Shown piece by piece: positions 15,140 through 24,711 of a stretch of DNA of 64,000 nucleotides; position 1 is the stretch's first letter, and every line of letters starts with the position of its first letter. Under the pieces are notes generated by a model that saw only the letters and a list, made by a program, of their open reading frames with translations, had not been told where the DNA came from and did not search any database. The DNA lies in contig NZ_OAOP01000002.1 in assembly GCF_900207585.1 (NCBI RefSeq), positions 310,001 through 374,000 of the forward strand, in the 5' to 3' direction. The stretch comes from Bacillus oleivorans. Its GTDB lineage: Bacteria; Bacillota; Bacilli; Bacillales; JC228. The position numbers and the translations under genes are program-made.

Positions 15140-15703
15140 ATGAATGAAATAAATCTTAATCAAATTGAACAAGCAGTCAGATTAATTTTAGAAGCTATCG
15201 GTGAGGACCCAAATCGTGAAGGTCTGCTAGATACCCCTAAACGGGTAGCGAAAATGTATAAAGAAGTGTTTAGCGGCCTTAATGAGGATCCTAAAAGCTA
15301 TTTCGACACAATTTTCTCAGAGGATCACGAAGAACTTGTTTTGGTAAAAGATATTCCATTTTATTCAATGTGTGAACATCATCTTGTTCCGTTTTTTGGC
15401 CACGCCCATGTTGCCTATATACCTAAAGGCGGGAAGGTAACGGGCTTAAGTAAGCTGGCAAGAGCAGTAGAAGCTGTTGCAAAAAGACCGCAATTACAAG
15501 AACGATTAACTTCAACAATAGCCGACGCCATTTTTGAAAAGTTAGAGCCATTTGGGGTTATGGTGGTTGTAGAAGGAGAACATATGTGTATGTCGATGAG
15601 GGGCGTAAAAAAGCCTGGATCTAAAACGGTCACTACTGCAGCTAGAGGTGTTTTTGCAGAAGATCAGAAAAAAAGAGCAGAAGTTTTAACTCTAATTAAA
15701 TAA
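15140..15703 (+). CDS. folE: GTP cyclohydrolase I
   Basis: The enzyme opens GTP to 7,8-dihydroneopterin triphosphate, the first step of tetrahydrofolate synthesis; the gene is called mtrA in B. subtilis. Zinc and active-site residues are visible in CEHHLVPF (C78, H80, H81) and in [17 protein letters not shown], with the second cysteine near residue 149. The length of 187 residues is short but normal for bacilli, lacking the N-terminal extension of animal enzymes. TAGGAGGAGAACTT precedes ATG 15140. It is followed after 59 bases by mtrB, the conserved folE-mtrB pair. Confidence 0.97.
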   Translation: MNEINLNQIEQAVRLILEAIGEDPNREGLLDTPKRVAKMYKEVFSGLNEDPKSYFDTIFSEDHEELVLVKDIPFYSMCEHHLVPFFGHAHVAYIPKGGKVTGLSKLARAVEAVAKRPQLQERLTSTIADAIFEKLEPFGVMVVVEGEHMCMSMRGVKKPGSKTVTTAARGVFAEDQKKRAEVLTLIK

Positions 15704-15762
15704 GGCTGTAAGACGATAAGAAACAATCAAAGAAATTTTTAGCGGAAAAGAGTGAAAATATT

Positions 15763-15987
15763 TTGCAAAAAAATCCGGTTTCTGATTATGTCATTATAAA
15801 AGCTGAACAAGATGGTGTCCAAGTAATTGGATTAACAAGAGGAACAGATACAAGATTTCATCACTCCGAAAAATTAGATGAGGGCGAAGTAATGATTGCT
15901 CAATTTACAGAACATACTTCTGCAATCAAGGTGAGAGGCAAAGCGAGAATTTTCTCTGCTTACGGAGAAGTAGAAGCTGGAAAGTAA
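15763..15987 (+). CDS. mtrB: Tryptophan RNA-binding attenuation protein TRAP
   Basis: TRAP forms an 11-subunit ring that, when loaded with tryptophan, wraps RNA carrying GAG or UAG repeats and blocks expression of trp genes. The 74 residues align without gaps to B. subtilis Mtr[21 protein letters not shown] and [17 protein letters not shown] carry the tryptophan- and RNA-binding residues, including the KVR segment. The start is TTG at 15763, with a weak AAGAGTG site. Despite this regulator, the trp structural genes are missing from the aromatic operon further along (22.4 kb), so its targets must lie elsewhere. Confidence 0.96.
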   Translation: MQKNPVSDYVIIKAEQDGVQVIGLTRGTDTRFHHSEKLDEGEVMIAQFTEHTSAIKVRGKARIFSAYGEVEAGK

Positions 15988-16006
15988 AGTGATGAATTGG
16001 TAAGAG

Positions 16007-16035
16007 TCAACTTTTTAATATATTTATGTTATAAT
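16007..16035 (+). promoter_or_regulatory. Possible sigma-A promoter before hepS
   Basis: TATAAT at 16030-16035, preceded after 17 bases by TCAACT (16007-16012). The -10 box and spacing are ideal and the -35 box is poor. It would start transcription about 45 bases before hepS. Confidence 0.45.
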
Positions 16036-16084
16036 GTAGTCTGTTTTAAGGCAGAAAAATGTGGTTGGAATGAAGGGTGATGGC

Positions 16085-16894
16085 ATGAATGTAATACATC
16101 GATTAACAGCAGATATAAAAGAACAATTTTTTGAAAAAACGAACGACTCGTTTGTCCAATCGATTATCAATCACCCTACTTTTAACGAAGAGGCTGCATA
16201 CATATTAACCGCTTGTTTAGTTTCAAAAGGTTTTTCTGAAGAGGAAACCCAGTATAAAATTTTAGCTGCTTTACTGATACAGACAGCACTTGAAACACAT
16301 GATCGGGTAGGAAATGACGATGAATTACAGCCACTCATAAATAAACAGCTAACTGTTCTCGCTGGCGATTTTTACTCAGGGCTATATTATAAAATCCTTG
16401 CAGACCAAAATGATATTGGATTTATCCGTACGATTGCGAAGGGCACACAAGAAGTAAATGAAAATAAAATTCGATTCATCCAAATGGATTACAATAATAT
16501 TGATGAATTTATTGATATAATTAGGAATATAGAAACTTCCATTGCCCAAAAGGTTTGTGATTTTGTCCACGCTGCTCAATGGAAGACATTAATCAGCAAT
16601 TTACTCTTATTTATTAGACTTCTTACAGAAAAAAGAAACTGGGTCCAATTACAAATGTCCACGATATTTGATAGCTTTCGTAAATTTCTTTTTACTATGG
16701 AATCTATTGAATCGGCACAAGATGAGGATCGATTTGTAATAAATGCCTATGACCTTATGCTTACAAATGTACAGAAATTAGTGGAATCCGGTATAAAACA
16801 AATCCCGAATCTAGATAAGGATGTAGTAAATAAAGTGAAATCCATCCTTTTTTTGCATGAGGGAGTAACGATTTCGTTTGCGGAAGAAGGGTAG
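16085..16894 (+). CDS. hepS: Heptaprenyl diphosphate synthase component I
   Basis: This is the small, non-catalytic subunit of the two-part enzyme that builds the C35 side chain of menaquinone-7; it controls chain length together with HepT. The 269-residue helical protein matches HepS by context and by segments such as [22 protein letters not shown] and [17 protein letters not shown] 16085 follows AAGGGTGATGG, and in-frame starts at 16061 and 16070 precede that site. It leads the hepS-menG-hepT operon, with 2 bases between hepS and menG. The subunit is poorly conserved, but its position in the operon makes the call firm. Confidence 0.9.
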   Translation: MNVIHRLTADIKEQFFEKTNDSFVQSIINHPTFNEEAAYILTACLVSKGFSEEETQYKILAALLIQTALETHDRVGNDDELQPLINKQLTVLAGDFYSGLYYKILADQNDIGFIRTIAKGTQEVNENKIRFIQMDYNNIDEFIDIIRNIETSIAQKVCDFVHAAQWKTLISNLLLFIRLLTEKRNWVQLQMSTIFDSFRKFLFTMESIESAQDEDRFVINAYDLMLTNVQKLVESGIKQIPNLDKDVVNKVKSILFLHEGVTISFAEEG

Positions 16895-16896
16895 CT

Positions 16897-17601
16897 ATGA
16901 CTGCATCTAAAGAAGAACGTGTGCATAGAGTATTTGAGAAAATTTCAAATCAGTATGACCGGATGAATTCAGTCATCAGTTTTCAGCAGCACATTCGCTG
17001 GAGAAAAGATACAATGAATAGGCTGCATGTGTTTACTGGGGCAAAAGCACTTGATGTGTGTTGCGGTACTGGGGATTGGACTGTATCTTTAGCAAAAGCT
17101 GCTGGGCCAACAGGTAAAGTGATTGGACTAGACTTTAGCCAAAATATGCTTAAAGTTGGCCAGGAAAAAGTCAGATCATTCTCTAATATAGAGCTAATTC
17201 ATGGGAATGCAATGGAATTGCCTTTTCCAGATGGACAATTTGATTTTGTTACGATTGGGTTTGGGTTAAGAAATGTCCCAGATTATATGCAAGTTTTAAC
17301 TGAAATGAATCGAGTTTTAAAACCTGGGGGAAAGGTTGCATGTCTGGAAACATCCCAACCGACTATGATCGGATTTAAACAGCTATATTATTTCTATTTT
17401 CGGTTTATAATGCCTTTATTTGGGAAACTCTTTGCCAAAAGCTACAAAGAATATTCCTGGCTGCAAGAGTCTGCCCGCGAATTTCCTGGAATGAAGGAAT
17501 TGAAAAGTATGTTCGAGGCGGCTGGCTTTGAAAACGTATTTTATAAGCCATATAGTGGTGGAGTTGCAGCTGTTCATATTGGGCAAAAACCGAAGGATTA
17601 G
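16897..17601 (+). CDS. menG: Demethylmenaquinone methyltransferase
   Basis: The enzyme uses S-adenosylmethionine to methylate demethylmenaquinone, the last step of menaquinone synthesis. The SAM-binding motif I is [11 protein letters not shown] at residues 51-61. The following [13 protein letters not shown] and [25 protein letters not shown] segments are UbiE/MenG signatures. Length is 234 residues, the usual size. It sits between the two heptaprenyl diphosphate synthase genes, as in B. subtilis, so tail synthesis and ring methylation are co-expressed. The hepT gene starts 20 bases downstream. Confidence 0.96.
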   Translation: MTASKEERVHRVFEKISNQYDRMNSVISFQQHIRWRKDTMNRLHVFTGAKALDVCCGTGDWTVSLAKAAGPTGKVIGLDFSQNMLKVGQEKVRSFSNIELIHGNAMELPFPDGQFDFVTIGFGLRNVPDYMQVLTEMNRVLKPGGKVACLETSQPTMIGFKQLYYFYFRFIMPLFGKLFAKSYKEYSWLQESAREFPGMKELKSMFEAAGFENVFYKPYSGGVAAVHIGQKPKD

Positions 17602-17621
17602 ACCAAAATGGGTGAAAAAAT

Positions 17622-18584
17622 ATGAAATTAATGCCTGTCTACTCATTTCTGCAGGGGGATTTATCAAAAATTGAAAAAGCTTTAGAAGAAGCGGTGCAGT
17701 CTCGTTCTTCATTAATAGAGGAATCTTCACTTCATCTACTTCAAGCAGGGGGAAAAAGGATCCGCCCTGTTTTTGTGTTACTATCCGGACACTTCGGAAA
17801 GTTTAACAGTGATATGATGAAAAATGCTGCGGTGGCACTGGAAATGATACATATGGCTTCTCTTGTTCACGATGATGTGATAGATGAAGCGAATGTTAGG
17901 CGGGGAAGTCCTACAATTAAGGCTAAATGGGATAATCGTGTGGCTATGTATGTTGGCGATTATATGTTTGCGCGCTCTCTGGATATCTATACCCTTTTTG
18001 AAAATCCGTTAGCGCATAAGATCCTTGCAAACACAATGGTTGAGCTGGTTGTCGGAGAGATTAAACAAATTGAGGATAAATATAGATTTGATCAGCATCT
18101 TAGAGACTACTTCAGAAGAATTAAACGGAAAACAGCGCTTCTAATTGCAGCAAGCTGTCAAATAGGGGCAATTATAGCGAATGTTGATCAGGAAATCCAT
18201 CGAAAGCTCTATCGATTTGGATATTATGTGGGGATGGCTTACCAAATAACGGATGATATTTTAGACTTTACCGGTACAGAAGAACAGCTGGGTAAACCGG
18301 CTGGAGGAGATTTGCTTCAAGGAAATATTACCTTACCTGTACTGTTGGCTATTAAAGATAAAGATTTCCGTTCTAAACTTGAAAAGGTCCATGAAGGCAT
18401 GGATAAGTCCGAACTTAACGATATCATTTCTCATATTCATAACACTGGCTCGATTGAAAAGTCATGGGAAATTAGCAACCAATACTTACAAAAAGCATTA
18501 AAAGTACTTGAAGAACTTCCAAAAAACAAGGCAAACAAAGCATTGAGAAATATTGCACTTTATATCGGAAAACGGGATCATTAA
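17622..18584 (+). CDS. hepT: Heptaprenyl diphosphate synthase component II
   Basis: This is the catalytic prenyltransferase subunit that adds four isopentenyl units to farnesyl diphosphate to make C35 heptaprenyl diphosphate for menaquinone-7. The first aspartate-rich motif DDVID is at residues 84-88 and the second, DDILD, near residue 212. GGKRIRPV near 43-50 binds substrate diphosphate. Length is 320 residues, normal for the family. It closes the hepS-menG-hepT operon. Its allylic precursor depends on the isomerase Fni encoded earlier in the window. Confidence 0.96.
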   Translation: MKLMPVYSFLQGDLSKIEKALEEAVQSRSSLIEESSLHLLQAGGKRIRPVFVLLSGHFGKFNSDMMKNAAVALEMIHMASLVHDDVIDEANVRRGSPTIKAKWDNRVAMYVGDYMFARSLDIYTLFENPLAHKILANTMVELVVGEIKQIEDKYRFDQHLRDYFRRIKRKTALLIAASCQIGAIIANVDQEIHRKLYRFGYYVGMAYQITDDILDFTGTEEQLGKPAGGDLLQGNITLPVLLAIKDKDFRSKLEKVHEGMDKSELNDIISHIHNTGSIEKSWEISNQYLQKALKVLEELPKNKANKALRNIALYIGKRDH

Positions 18585-18642
18585 GCCAAATCCCTGATAA
18601 GTCGTCAGAATGCGTACATATTAAATCTTTTTGAAGGCGTTG

Positions 18643-18671
18643 CCATTATAAAAAAATAATGGTAGTATTTT
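18643..18671 (+). terminator. Weak hairpin after hepT
   Basis: CCATTAT, loop AAAAAA, ATAATGG, then TAGTATTTT. A/T-rich stem with an imperfect T-tract, so at best a weak terminator. Confidence 0.4.
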
Positions 18672-18717
18672 GAAGGAAAAACAAACTATACATAGCAAAG
18701 TAGGAGTGGACAAACTA

Positions 18718-19164
18718 ATGGAAAAGACATTTTTAATGGTAAAACCTGATGGAGTACAAAGAAATTTAATCGGGGAAATTGTTGCTCGTTTTGAGAAAAA
18801 AGGGTTTCAATTAGTTGGAGCCAAATTAATGAACATCCCTAGAGAATTAGCAGAAACTCACTATGGCGAACATAAAGAGCGCCCATTCTTTGGTGAATTA
18901 GTTGATTTCATTACTTCTGGTCCGGTATTTGCAATGGTATGGCAAGGAGAAAATGTAATTGCTACTGCACGACAAATGATGGGGTCAACCAATCCAAAAG
19001 ATGCTGCGCCAGGTACAGTTCGCGGTGATTATGGTGTTACTGTCGGCAAAAATATTATTCATGGATCTGACTCTCCTGAAAGTGCGGAAAGAGAAATTTC
19101 TATTTTCTTTAAACCAGAGGAGTTAGTTGACTATACAAAAGTGAATAATGAATGGATCTATTAA
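18718..19164 (+). CDS. ndk: Nucleoside diphosphate kinase
   Basis: The enzyme transfers the gamma-phosphate of ATP to nucleoside diphosphates through a phosphohistidine, balancing the NTP and dNTP pools. The start of the fold ([20 protein letters not shown]) and the active-site histidine in [16 protein letters not shown] (near residue 115) are intact. With ATG 18718, preceded by TAGGAGTGG, the protein is 148 residues, as in B. subtilis; an in-frame TTG at 18670 adds 16 unrelated residues. It lies between hepT and cheR in the conserved order, and a terminator follows. Confidence 0.97.
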   Translation: MEKTFLMVKPDGVQRNLIGEIVARFEKKGFQLVGAKLMNIPRELAETHYGEHKERPFFGELVDFITSGPVFAMVWQGENVIATARQMMGSTNPKDAAPGTVRGDYGVTVGKNIIHGSDSPESAEREISIFFKPEELVDYTKVNNEWIY

Positions 19165-19176
19165 GAGTCATGAGAT

Positions 19177-19206
19177 GCTGCATCCATAGGGTGTAGCTTT
19201 TTTCTA
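19177..19206 (+). terminator. Rho-independent terminator after ndk
   Basis: GCTGCATCC pairs with GGGTGTAGC (two mismatches or G-T pairs), loop ATA, followed by TTTTTTC. Confidence 0.7.
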
Positions 19207-19249
19207 TTGCTACTGGTTTCAAGATTAGGTTGCAGGGGAGATCAAATCA

Positions 19250-20023
19250 ATGAGCAGTGATTATGAACAATTTATTCAATCTTTTTATCATCTATCAGGT
19301 ATTGACCTTTCACAATACAAAGAAGCGCAAATGAAAAGAAGACTTACCTCATTTTACGAAAGAAAGGGCTTTGACAGCTTTTTAGGATTATACGAAGAAG
19401 TTAAAAAGGATCCGATCTTGTTAGAAGAGCTGTTAGATAAAATGACGATTAATGTATCTGAATTTTATCGGAATGGAGCACGGTGGGATATATTGAAGCA
19501 ACGAATTTTGCCTGATCTCCTTCAAGCAAACCACTCTTTAAAAGTGTGGAGTGCGGCCTGTTCAACGGGGGAAGAACCATATACCCTCGCTATGATATTA
19601 AGAGAATTTCTCCCCCTTCTTCAATTTAGGATCTTAGCAACTGACATAGATGAAAATGCAATCTTTAAAGCGAAAGCAGGAAAATATCATGAGCGCTCTA
19701 TCCAGGAGCTGCCCGTTGCCTATAAAGATAAATGGCTGATCCAACACGATCAATGGTATGAAGTTAGGGATGAATTGAAAAAAAGAATTGAATATAAAAA
19801 ACACAACTTACTTAATGACCCGTTTCCGCAGGAACTAGATTTAATAGTATGCCGTAATGTTTTAATTTATTTTACAGAAGAAGCAAAATATAAACTGTAC
19901 AAGAAATTTGCGGATTCCCTAAAAAAAGGCGGTATTTTGTTTGTAGGCAGCACCGAGCAAATATTCAGACCAGATGAATTTCATTTAAAAGTGATATCGC
20001 CATTTTTTTATCAAAAATTGTAA
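19250..20023 (+). CDS. cheR: Chemotaxis protein methyltransferase CheR
   Basis: CheR methylates glutamate residues of chemoreceptors using S-adenosylmethionine, and so sets the adaptation state in chemotaxis. The N-terminal helical domain (residues 1-75) is followed by the SAM-binding motif SAACSTGEEPYTLAM near residue 104, by ILATDIDENAI near 126, and by LIVCRNVLIYF near 199. The full length of 257 residues is normal. The gene lies between ndk and aroC as in B. subtilis. With motI at the left end, this indicates a flagellated, chemotactic organism. A terminator follows. Confidence 0.96.
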   Translation: MSSDYEQFIQSFYHLSGIDLSQYKEAQMKRRLTSFYERKGFDSFLGLYEEVKKDPILLEELLDKMTINVSEFYRNGARWDILKQRILPDLLQANHSLKVWSAACSTGEEPYTLAMILREFLPLLQFRILATDIDENAIFKAKAGKYHERSIQELPVAYKDKWLIQHDQWYEVRDELKKRIEYKKHNLLNDPFPQELDLIVCRNVLIYFTEEAKYKLYKKFADSLKKGGILFVGSTEQIFRPDEFHLKVISPFFYQKL

Positions 20024-20031
20024 CAAATTCA

Positions 20032-20060
20032 GAAGACCGCGCAAAAGGGTCTTTTTTTAT
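20032..20060 (+). terminator. Rho-independent terminator after cheR
   Basis: GAAGACC, loop GCGCAAAA, GGGTCTT, followed by TTTTTAT. Confidence 0.75.
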
Positions 20061-20167
20061 ACCCTAGTGAACGGATTAATATTTTCTTTATATTTTTCTA
20101 ACAATTCGAACTTAACATATGGTATAGTGGAACATAATCCTTTAATGAGTTGAAGGGAGAAAGAGTC

Positions 20168-21340
20168 ATGAGATATTTAACAGCAGGCGAATCGCACGGT
20201 CCAAAATTAACAGCGATTATCGAAGGATTACCGGCAGGTTTGTCTTTAACAGCCGAAGATGTTAACCAAGAATTAGCCAGAAGACAAAAAGGGTATGGCC
20301 GTGGCAGGAGGATGCAAATTGAAAAGGATCAGGTTGAGATTTCTTCTGGTATTCGTCACGGATACACATTAGGATCACCTGTTACATTAACAGTAGAAAA
20401 TAATGATTGGAAGCATTGGACCAAAATTATGGGGATTGAACCACTATCGGAAAAAGACGAAAGTGAAGTTAAGCGGAAAATTACACGCCCCCGTCCAGGT
20501 CATGCAGACCTAAATGGCGGTATTAAATATGGTCATCGTGATTTACGGAATGTGCTTGAGCGATCATCTGCACGTGAAACGACAGTGCGTGTCGCAGTTG
20601 GGGCAGTTGCTAAAAAACTATTAAAAGAACTTGGGATTGACATTGTGGGACATGTTAAGGAAATTGCAGGGATTAAAGCGGATGTTCCAGAGGGGCTAAG
20701 CGTTTCTAAGCTAAAAGAGATAACAGAGGATTCTCCAGTTCGTTGTTATGACCCAGAAGCCTCCAGAAAAATGATGGAAGCGATCGATGACGCCAAAAAA
20801 AATGGCGACTCTATCGGCGGGGTAGTTGAAGTCATAGTAGAGGGGATGCCAGCTGGAATTGGCAGTTATGTGCATTATGACCGAAAGCTTGATGCGAAGC
20901 TAGCAGGTGCTGTCATGAGCATTAATGCTTTTAAAGGTGTTGAATTTGGCTTAGGCTTTGAAATGGCAAAAATTCCTGGGAGCCAAGTCCACGATGAAAT
21001 TATATGGAATGAAACCGAAGGCTATAAAAGAAGAACAAATCGTTTAGGCGGTTTCGAAGGCGGGATGACGACGGGAATGCCGATTGTTGTAAAAGGCGTG
21101 ATGAAGCCTATCCCAACCTTATATAAGCCGCTGCAAAGCGTAGATATAGAAACTAAGGAACCTTTTAGTGCGAGCATCGAGCGTTCTGACAGCTGTGCTG
21201 TACCGGCTGCTGCTGTAGTTATGGAGCATGTCGTTGCCTGGGAATTGGCATCTAGTTTGTTAGAACACTTTTCTAGTGATCAAATGAAATATTTACAAGA
21301 GAGCGTAAAAGAATACCGAGAGTATACGAGGAACTTCTAA
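20168..21340 (+). CDS. aroC: Chorismate synthase
   Basis: The enzyme converts EPSP to chorismate with reduced FMN, the last shared step of aromatic amino acid synthesis (named aroF in B. subtilis). Signatures are [18 protein letters not shown] at residues 8-25, [14 protein letters not shown] near 107, and the late [18 protein letters not shown] near 297. With ATG 20168, preceded by GAAGGGAG, the protein is 390 residues, equal to the B. subtilis enzyme. Its stop codon shares one base with the aroB start, so translation is coupled. It heads the run aroC-aroB-hisC-tyrA-aroA. Confidence 0.97.
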   Translation: MRYLTAGESHGPKLTAIIEGLPAGLSLTAEDVNQELARRQKGYGRGRRMQIEKDQVEISSGIRHGYTLGSPVTLTVENNDWKHWTKIMGIEPLSEKDESEVKRKITRPRPGHADLNGGIKYGHRDLRNVLERSSARETTVRVAVGAVAKKLLKELGIDIVGHVKEIAGIKADVPEGLSVSKLKEITEDSPVRCYDPEASRKMMEAIDDAKKNGDSIGGVVEVIVEGMPAGIGSYVHYDRKLDAKLAGAVMSINAFKGVEFGLGFEMAKIPGSQVHDEIIWNETEGYKRRTNRLGGFEGGMTTGMPIVVKGVMKPIPTLYKPLQSVDIETKEPFSASIERSDSCAVPAAAVVMEHVVAWELASSLLEHFSSDQMKYLQESVKEYREYTRNF

Positions 21341-22419
21341 TGAGGAAAGTGAGAGTTCAGACGGATACCTTTCAATACGACATTTGGATTGGAACGAATC
21401 TTACTGACACGATTGTCGAAGATATGGCATCTAAATTCGCAGATGTGACCAAGATTATGGTGATATGTGATCAAACAATTGCAAGCCTTTATCTCGATCC
21501 ATTTGTAGCCAGCTTAAAGAAATGGAAGGAACCGATTTGCAAAACGGTACCAAATGGTGAAGAGGCCAAATCGCTTGCGGTTTACCAGGATTGTATGGAA
21601 ACAGCAATCAAAGGGGAGCTGGATCGCCATTCATTAATTGTCGCATTCGGGGGCGGAGCAGTAGGGGATTTAGCAGGATTTGTAGCGGCTACCTTTATGC
21701 GGGGAATACCTTATGTTCAAGTTCCTACCACTCTTCTTGCACATGATAGTGCTGTTGGCGGGAAAACGGCAGTTAACCATCCTTTAGGCAAAAATATGAT
21801 CGGAGCTTTCCACCAGCCGAAAGCCGTTTATTATGACCTTCAGTACTTGCACACATTACCAAAACGTGAAAGATTATCAGGATTTGCGGAGCTTATAAAG
21901 CACGGTCTGATTGGGAATCGTGAATTGTTAAATCAATTAATAAGCCGTATAAATGAAGTAGATTTTGATGATCTTTTATTTTGGGAACAGGTTCTGGAAC
22001 AAGGAATCAAGGTCAAGGTCAAGATCGTAGAACAGGATACAAAAGAGCAAAATATTCGAGCCTTTTTGAATTTCGGACATACATTAGGTCATGCAATAGA
22101 GAATTTATCCCATTACTCGATCTCTCATGGTGAATGTGTATTAATTGGAATGCATTTTGCTCTCCTAATCAGCGAAATGAAGAACTCGCTCTCGGTTTCA
22201 AGAGCAGCTTTGACAGAGTGGTTTTGCAGACTGGGTTATAGCATAGAAGTACCTGACTATATGTCGATTGAACAGATCATGGAACAAATGCGAAGAGATA
22301 AAAAGACAATCGGCGGAGCGATTCAATACGTTCTATTGAAAGACATTGAACTGCCGTATGCGGCAAAACTCCAAGATGAAGAACTCGTTTTCTATTTAAA
22401 AGAATTCGGAGTATCATAG
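21340..22419 (+). CDS. aroB: 3-dehydroquinate synthase
   Basis: This NAD-dependent enzyme cyclises DAHP to 3-dehydroquinate, step two of the shikimate pathway. The glycine-rich GGGAVGDLAGFVAATFMRG (near residue 104) binds NAD, and QVPTTLLAHDSAVGGKTAVNH follows. The metal ligands are in SGFAELIKHG (Glu, near residue 184), FLNFGHTLGHAIE (His) and SHGECV (His). Length is 359 residues. In B. subtilis aroH and the six trp genes come next; here hisC follows after only 45 bases. Confidence 0.97.
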   Translation: MRKVRVQTDTFQYDIWIGTNLTDTIVEDMASKFADVTKIMVICDQTIASLYLDPFVASLKKWKEPICKTVPNGEEAKSLAVYQDCMETAIKGELDRHSLIVAFGGGAVGDLAGFVAATFMRGIPYVQVPTTLLAHDSAVGGKTAVNHPLGKNMIGAFHQPKAVYYDLQYLHTLPKRERLSGFAELIKHGLIGNRELLNQLISRINEVDFDDLLFWEQVLEQGIKVKVKIVEQDTKEQNIRAFLNFGHTLGHAIENLSHYSISHGECVLIGMHFALLISEMKNSLSVSRAALTEWFCRLGYSIEVPDYMSIEQIMEQMRRDKKTIGGAIQYVLLKDIELPYAAKLQDEELVFYLKEFGVS

Positions 22420-22464
22420 TATTATGTTAAAAAGTTTTGCTTAAGTCAAAGGAGAGGGACTTAG

Positions 22465-23550
22465 ATGAAGTGGATTAAACAATTGGATCAGTTAAAAGCT
22501 TATCAGCCTGGTAAAACGATTGATGAAGTGAAGAAGGAATTTGGGCTAGATACGATTTTTAAATTGGCTTCAAATGAAAACCCATATGGACATTCTGAAA
22601 AAGTCGACGAGCTTTTTCAAAATACAAAATTTCAACATATGCTGTATCCGGATGGTGCAGCTACAGAATTAAGAGAGGCAGTGGCCGAACATTTTGGAAT
22701 TGAACCGGGAAATTTAATATTTGGGAACGGATCTGATGAAATCATTCAAATTATTTCCAATTCATTAATTGAACCAGGGATCAATACGGTAATGCCTGTT
22801 CCTAGTTTTTCACAATATAAACATAACTGTTTTTTACAAGGCGGCGAGTCGAGAGAGATTCCGCTTATTAATGGTGAACATGATTTAAATGGAATGCTAG
22901 AGGCGATTGACGAAAACACAAGTATCGTATGGATTTGTAACCCAAACAATCCATCTGGACGCTATATTCCTAAAGATGAATTATTTGAATTTATAGCAAA
23001 AGTGCCATCTCACGTTTTAGTAGTGGTTGACCAGGCTTATCATGAATATGTCACTGCTTCTGATTATCCAGATTCATTATCGTTATTTAATGCTTTTGAT
23101 AATGTGATACTGCTTAGAACCTTCTCTAAAATCTACGGATTAGCTGGTTTTCGAGTAGGTTTTGGTATCGCAAGCAAAGAAATCATTGCAAAAATGGAGC
23201 CTGTGAGAGAACCGTTTAATGTCAATGCAATCGGACAATTAGCGGCAAAAGCAGCTCTAGCTGATCAGGAATTTGTAGAGGAATGCAAAGAAAAAAATGA
23301 TAAAGAAAAAAATCGATATTATGAGTTTTGTGAGGAAAATGGTCTTTCCTATTATCCGACAGAAGGGAATTTTATCTTAATTAATGTGAATGAAGATAGT
23401 CAATCTGCCTTTGACTATTTCTTGCAAAATGGAGTTATTACACGTTCCGGTGCAGCACTCGGCTTTCCGGGCTGGCTTCGGATTACAATCGGAAAGCGTG
23501 AAGAAAATGATAAAGTATTTGAGCTTTTAAAAGAGAGAATGAAAAAATAA
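22465..23550 (+). CDS. hisC: Histidinol-phosphate aminotransferase
   Basis: This PLP-dependent class II aminotransferase acts in histidine synthesis and, in bacilli, also transaminates prephenate-pathway keto acids for tyrosine and phenylalanine, which explains its place here. FKLASNENPYG at residues 33-43, CNPNNPSGRY near 154 and the PLP lysine in RTFSKIYGLAGFRVGFG near 220 are all present. Length is 361 residues. AAAGGAGAGGG precedes the ATG. The gene tyrA starts 24 bases downstream. Confidence 0.95.
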   Translation: MKWIKQLDQLKAYQPGKTIDEVKKEFGLDTIFKLASNENPYGHSEKVDELFQNTKFQHMLYPDGAATELREAVAEHFGIEPGNLIFGNGSDEIIQIISNSLIEPGINTVMPVPSFSQYKHNCFLQGGESREIPLINGEHDLNGMLEAIDENTSIVWICNPNNPSGRYIPKDELFEFIAKVPSHVLVVVDQAYHEYVTASDYPDSLSLFNAFDNVILLRTFSKIYGLAGFRVGFGIASKEIIAKMEPVREPFNVNAIGQLAAKAALADQEFVEECKEKNDKEKNRYYEFCEENGLSYYPTEGNFILINVNEDSQSAFDYFLQNGVITRSGAALGFPGWLRITIGKREENDKVFELLKERMKK

Positions 23551-23574
23551 GAACGAATTTCCGGGGGGAAGATC

Positions 23575-24690
23575 ATGAATGGGAACGTCCTCATCATAGG
23601 GTTAGGCTTAATTGGAGGTTCCGTTGCACTGGCCATAAAAAAAGAACATCCAGACTCCATAATTTACGGATATGATCTTAATCCCGATTCGATAAAACTT
23701 GCACACATGCTACAAGTGATTGATGACGGACTAGAAGATGAGCAGCAACTACAACGGGTTGCCGAAAATGCGGATTTGATTATTTTGGCCACACCTGTTC
23801 AGCAATCTGAACAATGGCTCGACATAATCGCATCCTGGCAGCTTAAACAAGATGCTATTGTTACAGATGTAGGCAGCACCAAACAAAAGATTATGGAAAA
23901 AGCGAGACTTTTAAACAATCACAATATCACTTTTATCGGCGGGCATCCAATGGCAGGTTCACATAAAAGCGGGGTTCAGGCTGCTAAGGCTCTTCTCTTT
24001 GAAAATGCCTTTTACCTGCTGACACCTTTTGACGGTGAACACGAAGATCAAGTCGAAAAGCTGAGACATTGGCTTAAGGGAACCCGGGCTAAATTTCTTG
24101 TTTTATCGGCAAAAGAACACGATGAATTAACAGGAGTAGTATCTCACCTTCCTCATATTGTCGCTGCTTCTCTTGTTCGTCAGGCTCTAAACAGTAAAAG
24201 TAATCAGGATTTATTGCAACGGTTGGCGGCAGGCGGATTTAGAGACATTACCAGGATTGCTTCAAGTAATCCCCATATGTGGCGGGATATTTTAATTCAT
24301 AATAAACAAGTTCTTTTAGACATGTTACATCAATGGAATGAAGAAATGACGATGGTAACGAAAATGATTGAAGCAGAAGCGGAAGAGGAAATTCTCCAAT
24401 ATTTCCAAACAGCAAAAGATTATCGTGATAATCTTCCTACAAAGGCGAAAGGTGCGATTCCTGCCTTTTATGATTTATATGTTGACCTGCCAGATTATCC
24501 GGGGGTAATTTCTGAAATTACAGGTCTGCTGGCAAAAGAATCGATTAACATTATCAATATTCAAATCCTAGAAACAAGAGAAGACTTGTTTGGGGTTCTT
24601 GTAATATCCTTCCAAACCTATGAGGACCGCATCAAAGCGAAAGCATGCATAAACCAAAACACAAGCTATGAAACTTTCATTCCAGCTTGA
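23575..24690 (+). CDS. tyrA: Prephenate dehydrogenase
   Basis: The enzyme oxidises and decarboxylates prephenate to 4-hydroxyphenylpyruvate on the way to tyrosine. The NAD-binding motif GLGLIGGSVALAI is near residues 9-21. The catalytic region contains GGHPMAGSHKSG near 122 and VSHLPHIVAASL near 196. A C-terminal ACT domain (residues about 295-371, LPDYPGVISEITGLLAKES) is the likely site of tyrosine feedback. Length is 371 residues, as in B. subtilis. A CGGGGGGAAG site precedes the ATG. Confidence 0.96.
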   Translation: MNGNVLIIGLGLIGGSVALAIKKEHPDSIIYGYDLNPDSIKLAHMLQVIDDGLEDEQQLQRVAENADLIILATPVQQSEQWLDIIASWQLKQDAIVTDVGSTKQKIMEKARLLNNHNITFIGGHPMAGSHKSGVQAAKALLFENAFYLLTPFDGEHEDQVEKLRHWLKGTRAKFLVLSAKEHDELTGVVSHLPHIVAASLVRQALNSKSNQDLLQRLAAGGFRDITRIASSNPHMWRDILIHNKQVLLDMLHQWNEEMTMVTKMIEAEAEEEILQYFQTAKDYRDNLPTKAKGAIPAFYDLYVDLPDYPGVISEITGLLAKESINIINIQILETREDLFGVLVISFQTYEDRIKAKACINQNTSYETFIPA

Positions 24691-24711
24691 TAAGAAAAGG
24701 AGTTGACTAAA

